Part shown: piece after piece, positions 23,179 to 30,347 of the stretch
Layout: each line of letters opens with the position of its first letter
How positions within the stretch are numbered: position 1 is the first letter of the stretch
Source: Chitinophaga pinensis
GTDB taxonomy: Bacteria; Bacteroidota; Bacteroidia; Flavobacteriales_D; Crocinitomicaceae
Length of the DNA stretch: 35,043 nucleotides
Assembly (NCBI GenBank): GCA_943327315.2
Contig: CALPWQ020000017.1
Location: 1 to 35,043 of the forward strand
Direction of reading: 5' to 3'
Program-made: the position numbers and the translations under genes
The notes under the pieces: model-generated
The model's database searches: none
The model's input: only the letters and a program-made list of their open reading frames with translations
Told to the model about the DNA's origin: nothing

Positions 23179-23214
23179 CAAATTCGTAGCTCGTAATTCG
23201 TAACTAATAACTCA

Positions 23215-23505
23215 CTACTTATCCAGTACTTTGGGAATTCTGAAGTAATCTGAATCCTTCTTAGGCGCATTTTTCAATACTTCTTGTTGAGATAGACTTA
23301 CTTCAGACACATCGTCGCGCAGGGAATTGTATTCTTCGGTCATGAAAATCAATGGTTCGACATCATCAGTTGGTACTTGCTGAAGTGTTCCCATCATGTT
23401 CACGATGCGCTCAAGATCCTGAATAATCACTTTTTTGTCCTCACCTTCAAATTCTAGGCGGGATAAATGCGCAATGTGATCAATGATTTCTTCCGTTATT
23501 TTCAT
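23215..23505 (-). CDS. gatC: Glutamyl/aspartyl-tRNA amidotransferase subunit C
   Basis: This 96-residue small subunit of the GatCAB complex belongs to the enzyme that converts Glu-tRNA-Gln or Asp-tRNA-Asn to the amidated forms. Family features are the N-terminal IDHIAHLSRLEFEGED, the middle LERIVNMMGTLQQVPTDDVEPL and the C-terminal LRDDV...APKKDSDYFRIPKVLDK. GatC stabilises GatA by wrapping around its interface with GatB; gatA and gatB are not in the window. The start at 23505 (MKITEE) is chosen over an upstream in-frame alternative at 23520, because the -7 element TATATTTG overlaps that region. Confidence 0.93.
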   Translation of the reverse strand: MKITEEIIDHIAHLSRLEFEGEDKKVIIQDLERIVNMMGTLQQVPTDDVEPLIFMTEEYNSLRDDVSEVSLSQQEVLKNAPKKDSDYFRIPKVLDK

Positions 23506-23509
23506 GAGG

Positions 23510-23517
23510 CAAATATA
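23510..23517 (-). promoter_or_regulatory. -7 element for gatC, 4 nt from the ATG
   Basis: On the minus strand TATATTTG is a perfect TAnnTTTG match, ending 4 nt before the ATG at 23505. Transcription would start at or next to the start codon. No TTTG -33 element was found at the expected spacing. Confidence 0.45.
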
Positions 23518-23524
23518 CACAACC

Positions 23525-23546
23525 GAGTTGAGAATTGAATCAACTC
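23525..23546. other. Inverted repeat at the plsC stop codon
   Basis: GAGTTGA (23525-23531) and TCAACTC (23540-23546) are perfect inverted arms around an 8-nt spacer. The repeat overlaps the acyltransferase stop codon and lies just upstream of the gatC -7 element. It could be a weak terminator or an operator; no T tract follows. Confidence 0.3.
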
Positions 23547-24310
23547 TCCTCAGTTTTCACCCATGGGCACTCCGCCAGCAGGGGTGCATTGATGCGGTTA
23601 AAGCACACTTCTGTCAGTTCCTTTACTGACAATTCAGCCATTTCCTCGACACCAATCGCTGGAAGGATATGTACTCTTGAAATTCCTGGTTGAGCCGGAC
23701 CAAGGATATTGGTTGGGTCGGAAAACAGGCGGTAATTGTTGGTAAATGTGACGGGGACAATTGGAATATTGAGCGACTTTGCCAGCTTGAAAGCACCCTC
23801 CTTAAAAGGAATCATTCTGGGACAATCGTCGTCTGGAATGGTGCCCTCGGGAAAAATAACAATCGACCATCCTTCTTCAACAGCTCTTTTCGCTAAAACA
23901 AATGAGCGTCCAGATTTCATTTTATTGCCGCGGTGCACAGGGATATTTAATCCTTTAAAATAGGTTCGAATGATGGGGTAATTCAAAATCTCACTTTTCC
24001 CAAGAAATAAAAAGGGATGTTTAGGTAGAATGGAATGCATTAAAAAAATATCGAGGTACGAGGAATGATTGGCCACTATGACATAAGGTCCATTTGGCTG
24101 CTGTGCTACATTTACCTTTTTGACTGGATAAAAACAGAATATTCGCATCAACCAACTCCAACATACAAACAGCCGAAAGCTGCGTTTTTTCCATTTCGGA
24201 TTCAATAAAACAATGAAAAAGAAGGGATATAGCACCAGCGCCAGCGTGCAAAACACGATACCGATGTAGCATTTCCATAAAAGGGATAAAATTCCGCTGA
24301 GTACTTTCAT
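23540..24310 (-). CDS. plsC: 1-acyl-sn-glycerol-3-phosphate acyltransferase (PlsC family)
   Basis: This 256-residue membrane-bound acyltransferase makes phosphatidic acid from lysophosphatidic acid in phospholipid synthesis. A hydrophobic N-terminal part (about 10-40 and 48-62) anchors it. The catalytic HX4D is in VANHSSYLDIFLM, the substrate-binding FPEGT is in IVIFPEGTIPDDD, and NIPVHRGN and LNIPIVPVTFTNNYRLF are the other family blocks. The ATG at 24310 (MKVLSG) is preferred over an in-frame GTG 5 codons upstream. The gene lies upstream of gatC on the same strand, but gatC appears to have its own promoter. It is divergent from trpS. Confidence 0.9.
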   Translation of the reverse strand: MKVLSGILSLLWKCYIGIVFCTLALVLYPFFFIVLLNPKWKKRSFRLFVCWSWLMRIFCFYPVKKVNVAQQPNGPYVIVANHSSYLDIFLMHSILPKHPFLFLGKSEILNYPIIRTYFKGLNIPVHRGNKMKSGRSFVLAKRAVEEGWSIVIFPEGTIPDDDCPRMIPFKEGAFKLAKSLNIPIVPVTFTNNYRLFSDPTNILGPAQPGISRVHILPAIGVEEMAELSVKELTEVCFNRINAPLLAECPWVKTEES

Positions 24311-24358
24311 TTTGAGGCTTACCACGCCTATTCGCCGTGGAATTGTTCCGAAAATAGT

Positions 24359-24366
24359 TAAATTCG
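24359..24366 (+). promoter_or_regulatory. Weak -7 candidate for trpS
   Basis: TAAATTCG (one mismatch to TAnnTTTG) lies 15 nt upstream of the trpS ATG. No -33 element is visible. Confidence 0.25.
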
Positions 24367-24381
24367 CTCAAAGTAAAAAAC

Positions 24382-25350
24382 ATGGCAAGGATCCTCACTG
24401 GCGTACAAAGCACTGGAACGCCCCACTTGGGCAACATTCTAGGGGCAATTCTCCCTGCAATTCACATGACCAACACTCCTGAAAATGACTCCTTTTTGTT
24501 CATTGCAGACATGCACTCCTTGACGCAAATCAAGGATGGAAATGTGTTGAGAGAAAACACATACAGTGTTGCCGCTACATGGCTAGCGTGTGGGTTAAAT
24601 ACCGAAAGAACTGTGTTTTACCGTCAGTCCGATGTGCCTGAAACCGCTGAGCTATCTTGGTACCTCAGCTGCTTTTTTCCCTATCAACGATTGACACTTG
24701 CACACTCTTTCAAGGACAAAGCAGACCGATTGGAGGACGTCAACGCTGGTCTCTTCAGCTATCCAATGCTCATGGCTGCAGACATTCTTTTGTACGATGC
24801 CGAGTTGGTGCCTGTTGGGAAAGACCAGTTGCAACACATCGAAATGACTCGGGATGTAGCCTCTCGATTTAACCATCAAATGGGTGAAACCTTCGTGTTG
24901 CCTGAAGCGCGTATTGAAGAGCAAACCATGTATGTCCCAGGTACCGACGGACAAAAAATGAGTAAGTCACGTGACAATTGCATCAATATCTTTTTGCCGG
25001 AAAAACAACTCCGCAAACAAGTGATGGGAATTGTTACTGATAGTAAAGAACTTGAAGATCCCAAAGACCCGAACACCTGCAATGTATTCGCTCTATTCGC
25101 ACTGCTCGCAAATGACGGTCAACGCAATGAGATGCGTGAAAAATACCTTGCTGGTGGGTTTGGTTACGGGCATGCCAAGCAGGCCTTATTCGAATTGATC
25201 ATGACCAGATTTGAACAGGAAAGAAGCACCTACGAACATTTGATGAAGAATAAAGCACTGATAGACTCTGCCTTGGAAAAAGGTGCTGAAAAAGCGAGAA
25301 ATGTCGCCCATAGTGTCATTCGACGTGCCCGAGTGAAGCTCGGTTATTAA
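24382..25350 (+). CDS. trpS: Tryptophanyl-tRNA synthetase
   Basis: This 322-residue class I synthetase charges tRNA-Trp. The HIGH-type motif is TGTPHLGN right after the N-terminal MARILTGVQSTG, and the KMSKS loop is GQKMSKSRDN. The middle has FSYPMLMAADILLYDAELVPVGKDQ, which carries the family's ATP and tryptophan contacts, and QHIEMTRDVASRFN. The length is typical for bacterial TrpRS. The start is the first codon of the conserved N-terminus, just after the divergent promoter region. The downstream lipoprotein gene has its own strong promoter, so trpS is probably transcribed alone or with partial read-through. Confidence 0.96.
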   Translation: MARILTGVQSTGTPHLGNILGAILPAIHMTNTPENDSFLFIADMHSLTQIKDGNVLRENTYSVAATWLACGLNTERTVFYRQSDVPETAELSWYLSCFFPYQRLTLAHSFKDKADRLEDVNAGLFSYPMLMAADILLYDAELVPVGKDQLQHIEMTRDVASRFNHQMGETFVLPEARIEEQTMYVPGTDGQKMSKSRDNCINIFLPEKQLRKQVMGIVTDSKELEDPKDPNTCNVFALFALLANDGQRNEMREKYLAGGFGYGHAKQALFELIMTRFEQERSTYEHLMKNKALIDSALEKGAEKARNVAHSVIRRARVKLGY

Positions 25351-25353
25351 GCA

Positions 25354-25384
25354 TTTGCATAATACCGTGGAACGGCTATCTTTG
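25354..25384 (+). promoter_or_regulatory. Canonical Bacteroidota promoter for the peptide-binding lipoprotein
   Basis: TTTG (25354-25357), a 19-nt spacer, and TATCTTTG (25377-25384) match the Bacteroidota -33/-7 consensus without mismatch. The -7 element is 24 nt upstream of the ATG at 25409. This is the best promoter in the window. Confidence 0.65.
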
Positions 25385-25408
25385 TCAACTACCAATCCGC
25401 TGCAACAC

Positions 25409-27121
25409 ATGCGTGTACTTCAGTTTTCCGTCCTGCTTTTCTCTGTTGCTTTTCTGTTCTCCTGCGAGAATCATTTAGAAACAGCGCGAAAAGAAGGTGT
25501 CGGCGGAAAGTATTATGGTGGAACTTTTCGTTTCATGTCCTCTGAAAAGGTTCAAAAGCTTTTCCCTTTGGCATCAAACGACATCTATGCACAGCGACTA
25601 AACGCTCAACTATTCGAAACCCTACTCAGCCTAGACAGTAAAACCCTTGAGGTAAAACCATGCCTCGCGTCGTCGTATCAAGTCAATGATGATGCAACGT
25701 GCTTTACATTTAAAATTCGAAAAGGTGTACAATTTCATGAAGACGCCTGCTTCAATGGAAAAAAAAGGTTTCTTACGGCAGAGGACATAAAGTTTTCCCT
25801 CGAAATGGCATGCACACCAAGCATGTACAATGACATGACCGATATCTTGGTAACACATATTGTTGGTGGGGACTTATTCTATCGTTTAACAAATAACAAA
25901 CATGAATTAAAGGGGATTCCCGGAATTCGCGTGCTTGATACCTACACCTTAGAAATCCGTTTAAATGAATCCTTTCGCAGTTTCGATAAAATATTAACGA
26001 ACATCACATTAGGGGTTTTTCCAAAGGAGGCTTTTAACCAGTATTCAGGCAATATTGGGCTGCACCCTGTTGGAACGGGTCCATTTATGTATCACTCCAT
26101 GTCGGACAAAGAGATCATTCTAAAACGCAACCCAAATTACTGGCGCACAGATGATCTTGGCAATAAATTACCTTTCTTAGACCAGGTGATCATGAAGTAT
26201 GCGCAAACGAAGCGCAGTGAAATCATGGCTTTTAGGAACAAAGAAATCGACCTTGTTCTCGAGATTCCAGTCGATGAAATTCAAAATATTCTAGGTTCAC
26301 TGAAGGATGCACAAGCAGGAAAAAACGTCACCCATCGCGTAGAGTCGCATCCGGGCATGAAAGTGAGCTTCTTATCCTTCGATTGCAGCAGCAAGGAGTT
26401 CAGCGATGTTCGCGTGCGGCGTGCGTTTCAACTTGTCCTTGACCGCAAGCGTATTGTAGAATCTTGGCTTTCGGGTGAGGGATGGGCTGCACAGAATGGC
26501 TTTGTTCCAAACATCCCAGGTTTTCACGCAGCCAAAGTGAATGGGAATCCGCACAGCACAGCACGCGCGAAAACATTGATGGCGCAAGCAGGGTATACCA
26601 AAACAAAAAAGTTTCCTCCTATCGAATTGTATGTCAATGCCAAAAAGGGATCGGCGCAACATAAAATGTGTTTGGGTATTGTGGCACAATTAAAAAGCTC
26701 GTTGGGTATCTCTCTCCGCATCCGATTGTGCACTTACAAGGAATGGGAAAAAGCAATTTCATCTGGTAAAGCTAAGATTTGGCGCTCCGGATGGGTAGCC
26801 GACTATCCTGGTGCTGATAACTTCCTTGGATTATTTTATAGTGGTAAATTGCGATCTGATAAAAAGTTTGAAAACGAATTTCACTTTCAAAATGAGCAAT
26901 TCAATACACTCTTCGAAGAGGCGGCACGCGAAGGCGATCCAGACAAACGAGAAGCGCTCTTTATTGCTTGTGATCAGTTGATTGTTGACGAAGTACCCGC
27001 CATACCAATTTTAACAGATGACGTACTGATTATGATCAATGCTCGAGTGCGTGATTTTTATACGAATTCGATGGAGGTACTTGATTTTTCTTCTATCTTT
27101 ATCAAAGAGCCACGGCGTTGA
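25409..27121 (+). CDS. Peptide ABC transporter substrate-binding lipoprotein (SBP_bac_5 family)
   Basis: This protein of about 570 residues is an extracytoplasmic solute-binding protein of the DppA/OppA type. The start at 25409 gives a lipoprotein signal MRVLQFSVLLFSVAFLFSC with lipobox LFSC (Cys19); the frame upstream covers the promoter and is not translated. Family blocks are LTAEDIKFSLEMA, GIRVLDTYTLEIRLNESF, HPVGTGPFMYHSM, RNPNYWR, DVRVRRAFQLVLDRKRIVE and the C-terminal GWVADYPGADNFLGLFYS. These fit binding of di- or oligopeptides, though some family members bind other ligands. No permease or ATPase genes lie next to it, so it is an orphan receptor. A strong terminator follows. Confidence 0.9.
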   Translation: MRVLQFSVLLFSVAFLFSCENHLETARKEGVGGKYYGGTFRFMSSEKVQKLFPLASNDIYAQRLNAQLFETLLSLDSKTLEVKPCLASSYQVNDDATCFTFKIRKGVQFHEDACFNGKKRFLTAEDIKFSLEMACTPSMYNDMTDILVTHIVGGDLFYRLTNNKHELKGIPGIRVLDTYTLEIRLNESFRSFDKILTNITLGVFPKEAFNQYSGNIGLHPVGTGPFMYHSMSDKEIILKRNPNYWRTDDLGNKLPFLDQVIMKYAQTKRSEIMAFRNKEIDLVLEIPVDEIQNILGSLKDAQAGKNVTHRVESHPGMKVSFLSFDCSSKEFSDVRVRRAFQLVLDRKRIVESWLSGEGWAAQNGFVPNIPGFHAAKVNGNPHSTARAKTLMAQAGYTKTKKFPPIELYVNAKKGSAQHKMCLGIVAQLKSSLGISLRIRLCTYKEWEKAISSGKAKIWRSGWVADYPGADNFLGLFYSGKLRSDKKFENEFHFQNEQFNTLFEEAAREGDPDKREALFIACDQLIVDEVPAIPILTDDVLIMINARVRDFYTNSMEVLDFSSIFIKEPRR

Positions 27122-27168
27122 TGTGGCCAAATTTATTCTCCAATTTAAAGCTCTCAGCTTGCACTTTT

Positions 27169-27200
27169 AAAGCCATCAGCATTGTCTTGATGGCTTTTTT
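27169..27200. terminator. Rho-independent terminator between convergent genes
   Basis: AAAGCCATCA (27169-27178) pairs perfectly with TGATGGCTTT (27188-27197) around a 9-nt loop. A T run (27195-27200) follows on the plus strand. It ends the lipoprotein gene and abuts the recO stop codon, so it may serve both directions. Confidence 0.8.
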
Positions 27201-27897
27201 AATGGTACAACAGGGCACGAATAATCTCCAACGAAGCATCCACATTGAATCGTGGGATATGTACGCTGTAAAATTGCAACATTGTTTCAAAGGCTTCCTT
27301 GCGCAGCGCCAATAATTCCTCCGTTTGTTCAAGCTCACCGTTAGCCAAGGACCTTAATAAGTGCGCTACCTGACCTTCAGCAGTCAAATGTCCCGCAACC
27401 TGATGATGACTAAAAACACCCTCTTGAAGATCAAAATAGCTTGCGTTGTGTTCATCCACTGAAGGACCAATTCCCAGATGAAACGAAAACTCCATGAGAA
27501 AACGAGTGGGAAATAACCTTAAATCTTCCGTTATGTCGATATCTCGAACCGTTTTTTCTAAAAAGTTAAACAAAGGTTCATCCTCTAAATCCGTTTGAAT
27601 GCACTGTTGAAGTATATCTGCCACGAAGAAAGCAATGGATGAACGAAGTGGATCAAAGCGCAAGCCTGTTGGATTGAAAAGTAGATCTGTTCCCGTGATT
27701 TTTCCTAGTTCGGATGTAGGATGGCGATAAAACGTGATTTCGCAATAAGCCATCGGAAAGAATGGTTGCGACTTTTTTTTCGCGCCTTGAAAGATGAATT
27801 TTTGTATCCCCTTCGCGCGTGTAAAACACGTGAGAATAACGCTGCTTTCGGAATAATTGATCCGCCGAAGAATGAAGGCTTTGTCTGTATTTTTCAA
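27199..27897 (-). CDS. recO: DNA repair protein RecO
   Basis: This 232-residue RecFOR-pathway protein loads RecA at single-stranded gaps. The N-terminus is the RecO OB fold (KAFILRRINYSESSVILTCFT and KGIQKFIFQGAKKK). A helical C-terminal half follows with FLMEFSFHLGIGP and YFDLQEGVF. The Cys residues of the zinc finger found in some RecO proteins are absent, as is usual in Bacteroidota. It starts 7 nt after the stop of the PorZ gene, so the two are an operon; this pairing is widespread in the phylum. A terminator overlaps its 3' end. Confidence 0.93.
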   Translation of the reverse strand: MKNTDKAFILRRINYSESSVILTCFTRAKGIQKFIFQGAKKKSQPFFPMAYCEITFYRHPTSELGKITGTDLLFNPTGLRFDPLRSSIAFFVADILQQCIQTDLEDEPLFNFLEKTVRDIDITEDLRLFPTRFLMEFSFHLGIGPSVDEHNASYFDLQEGVFSHHQVAGHLTAEGQVAHLLRSLANGELEQTEELLALRKEAFETMLQFYSVHIPRFNVDASLEIIRALLYH

Positions 27898-27904
27898 GAT
27901 GTAA

Positions 27905-30220
27905 TCAACGAACTACTAACACCTTTCCAACCTGCCGTCCTTTTCCTTCATTGATTGAGGTCCAAATCAAATAAACACCCGTAGTTACCTTATCCCCACT
28001 CAATGTTCTTCCATTCCATACGGCTGTACCTCCATTTGACGTTGTTTTGTAGACTAGATTCCCAGCCACATCTGTCACTTTAACATCCGAATCATAACGA
28101 ATCCCTTGAATGGTGATTAGTCCGTCATATTCTGGACGCACTGGATTTGGAAACACCTTCACATCACTGTATTCTGGATCTTCGTAAGAGGCATCTGAAC
28201 GGTATGAAATAAGTCCTTTATCGGTGATGATAAACAATTCTCCCGTAGATTGGTCGATTTCCAAATCAATGATGTTGTTTGAGATCAAAGGTGAATTGTC
28301 TGTTGTAAACTGTTTGATGACCTCCAAACCATCCGCCGAAAGCAGGATGATCCCCGAATTGGCTGTCCCAAACCACTTTCTATTCCCTCCATCGACTTCG
28401 ATATCGGTAATGTTGGTTGTTCCAAGCATGAATTCTACAAGTCCATCTACGGGGATTTTAACGCGTTGTGCATTGTAATCCCCTGGTCCCGCATCGAATG
28501 CTGCATCGGAGTTGTAAAGTATGGCAAAGCCATTGTCTGTACCAATCCAAATTTCATTGTCAAAATCAACTGCAAGAGCCGTTACCGTATTCGATGGCAG
28601 TGCACCAGAGTAATCCCCCGTAGTCAAATTGATGACCTGATCGTCTGCAGCATTTACTGGCGTGTTCTTGTGGTTGTATCCAAAAAGACCGGCGGCATCC
28701 AGGGCAAACCATTTGTGCCCATTATAGTCGATGACCATGTTTCCGGAAAACTGATTTTTCGCCGCTCCACCGCAATCAAAGGAGTACCACGCATTGTCAT
28801 GATATAGTTTAAGTGGATTCAGGGAATACCCATTCAATACCCACAAATCTCCGTTGTCGTCATATTCCAAGGCCGTTACGAGTGATTTTGTACTTCCGGG
28901 ACCAGAGAATTCCATGGGGGAATTGAGTGGTGTAAAGGTGTCTGTCACTCCAGTTTCAAAATTGAGAATGGACACCGGATATGATGAAAATGTGCCAACA
29001 GCAGCCTTTTTTGCGTTGTTTGGTTCAATAGACACGGCAAGGAAATCCCAAATGTTTGTTCCATTCCAAAGGTTCATGTTGTCCCGATCATAAAGGTCCC
29101 ACGCCTCATCTTGAAACCGATAAACCCCTGAGCTACTAAAGTTCGAAAGCTTTTCCGACATACCCCCTCCCGCAACAATCATCGTATTTTTTTTCCAGTC
29201 CATGGCATAGAAATCAGACTTTGGTGGGCCACTGAATTCAACACGAGTGAGTAAGTTGTATTCGGTCAATCGTTGCAGCCCACTTTTTCCATCTGCTATC
29301 CAATAGCCCGCATTGCTGTAAATCGAATGCTTCGGTTCAAACCATTTTCCTATATAAAATGCTGAATTGACCAAGTCTGGAGTGAGGTCTGAAAAATAGC
29401 GGTATATCGCACCGTCAGTGTTGACAATCAGACGCTCTTGATCTGAACTCAATGAATTGATTTGCAAACTAAAATTGATATCAGACGCAGCCATATTTCC
29501 TGAATAGTTCAACTGATAAACAGTGTCTTGACCGTAAGCATCCCATTGTAGCAAGGCATATATCTTATCTCCAACCTCTTCAATATCTGTGTATTTGTTA
29601 CTTGAAAGTACGGGTAAACGGGCGTCGATGACCCATTGAAAAGGGTCTGCAACCGCTGGATTACTCAGGCTTGCTTTCAATAAACGGTCCGCAGTCAATG
29701 CGTAAATCGTATCCCCTATAAACGCCACATCAAGAATCGCTTCCCCTTGAGGTGTTGGATAATACGTGTCCTTTACTTCATTGTTGGATGAGTTAAGTCG
29801 CACGATACCAAAGCCCGTAGCAAAGAATACGTCTCCGTCAAAGTTGACAATGCGGTTGATGCGTTTATTCCCTTGGATTTCAGCCAAACGAATTGCTGGA
29901 ATATTGGTAATTGTATTGTTCGCAATCACATCGATATTGCCATTCGCATACCCTACGAATACCTTTTTGTTGGACAATTCACGTCCCAAAGCACTTAGTT
30001 TCACATCCGATAAGCCATTTACATCTGTCCAAACACTCGTTTCACCCGCAGAGGGGTCGTATTCCAACAAGCCGTTGTCAAATGCAGCAAACACCAAATT
30101 ACCGTCTGTTGTAACATCGATGGCCTCACGATTTGGAACATGAATCCGCCATTGGTCCATTCCGATTTGACCGAAGGAATAGAAGGTGCAAGCCAAGAAT
30201 GCAAAAATCAAAAATTTCAT
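27905..30220 (-). CDS. porZ: Type IX secretion system protein PorZ (beta-propeller, A-LPS delivery)
   Basis: This 771-residue exported protein has two propeller-like domains and a C-terminal sorting domain, matching PorZ in length and layout. PorZ belongs to the surface attachment complex (PorU-PorV-PorQ-PorZ) that trims type IX cargo and attaches it to LPS. After the signal peptide (MKFLIFAFLACTFYSFGQ) comes the diagnostic start DQWRIHVPN, then NGLSDVKLSAL and VGYANGNIDVI. Many two-component-regulator-type propeller repeats follow, such as IWIGTDNGFAIL and GNRKWFGTANSGI. The last 85 residues (VKVFPNPVRPEYDG ... TTGVYLIW) are the sorting domain. The ATG at 30220 is chosen over 30241 because it begins the signal peptide. 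It is co-transcribed with recO. Confidence 0.88.
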   Translation of the reverse strand: MKFLIFAFLACTFYSFGQIGMDQWRIHVPNREAIDVTTDGNLVFAAFDNGLLEYDPSAGETSVWTDVNGLSDVKLSALGRELSNKKVFVGYANGNIDVIANNTITNIPAIRLAEIQGNKRINRIVNFDGDVFFATGFGIVRLNSSNNEVKDTYYPTPQGEAILDVAFIGDTIYALTADRLLKASLSNPAVADPFQWVIDARLPVLSSNKYTDIEEVGDKIYALLQWDAYGQDTVYQLNYSGNMAASDINFSLQINSLSSDQERLIVNTDGAIYRYFSDLTPDLVNSAFYIGKWFEPKHSIYSNAGYWIADGKSGLQRLTEYNLLTRVEFSGPPKSDFYAMDWKKNTMIVAGGGMSEKLSNFSSSGVYRFQDEAWDLYDRDNMNLWNGTNIWDFLAVSIEPNNAKKAAVGTFSSYPVSILNFETGVTDTFTPLNSPMEFSGPGSTKSLVTALEYDDNGDLWVLNGYSLNPLKLYHDNAWYSFDCGGAAKNQFSGNMVIDYNGHKWFALDAAGLFGYNHKNTPVNAADDQVINLTTGDYSGALPSNTVTALAVDFDNEIWIGTDNGFAILYNSDAAFDAGPGDYNAQRVKIPVDGLVEFMLGTTNITDIEVDGGNRKWFGTANSGIILLSADGLEVIKQFTTDNSPLISNNIIDLEIDQSTGELFIITDKGLISYRSDASYEDPEYSDVKVFPNPVRPEYDGLITIQGIRYDSDVKVTDVAGNLVYKTTSNGGTAVWNGRTLSGDKVTTGVYLIWTSINEGKGRQVGKVLVVR

Positions 30221-30284
30221 CGTGCTTATTTTTCCATGCAATCAACGCAATAATGACTGATTTATTGAATGCAATAGAACATTT

Positions 30285-30292
30285 CAAAGGTA
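30285..30292 (-). promoter_or_regulatory. -7 element for porZ-recO
   Basis: On the minus strand TACCTTTG is a perfect TAnnTTTG match. GTTG at about 16 nt further upstream could be a weak -33 element. The distance to the porZ ATG is 64 nt, which leaves a 5' leader longer than others in the window. Confidence 0.4.
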
Positions 30293-30329
30293 ATACAATA
30301 CTCAGATTCAACACCAATGTGAATCCTTG

Positions 30330-30337
30330 TATCTTTG
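30330..30337 (+). promoter_or_regulatory. -7 element for the glycosyltransferase gene
   Basis: TATCTTTG is a perfect TAnnTTTG match, 10 nt before the ATG at 30348. It overlaps an in-frame ATG at 30327, which argues against that upstream start. No -33 TTTG is visible. Confidence 0.45.
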
Positions 30338-30347
30338 GATTCAACTC

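Larger units (their letters stand above)
23000..23215 (+). repeat. Intergenic repeat cluster with hairpin copy 3
   Basis: The gap between convergent genes holds two reversed heptamers (ACGAGTT at 23000-23006 and 23014-23020), forward heptamers at 23135-23148, the conserved hairpin at 23147-23178, and five more heptamer-like units at 23181-23215 that run to the gatC stop. This copy has heptamers directly on both sides of the hairpin, like the copy at 3226-3321. Confidence 0.7.

Noticed and set aside
30327-30347. Upstream ATG of the glycosyltransferase gene
   Set aside because: It overlaps the -7 element TATCTTTG at 30330-30337, so transcription would start after it; the ATG pair at 30348/30351 is preferred.
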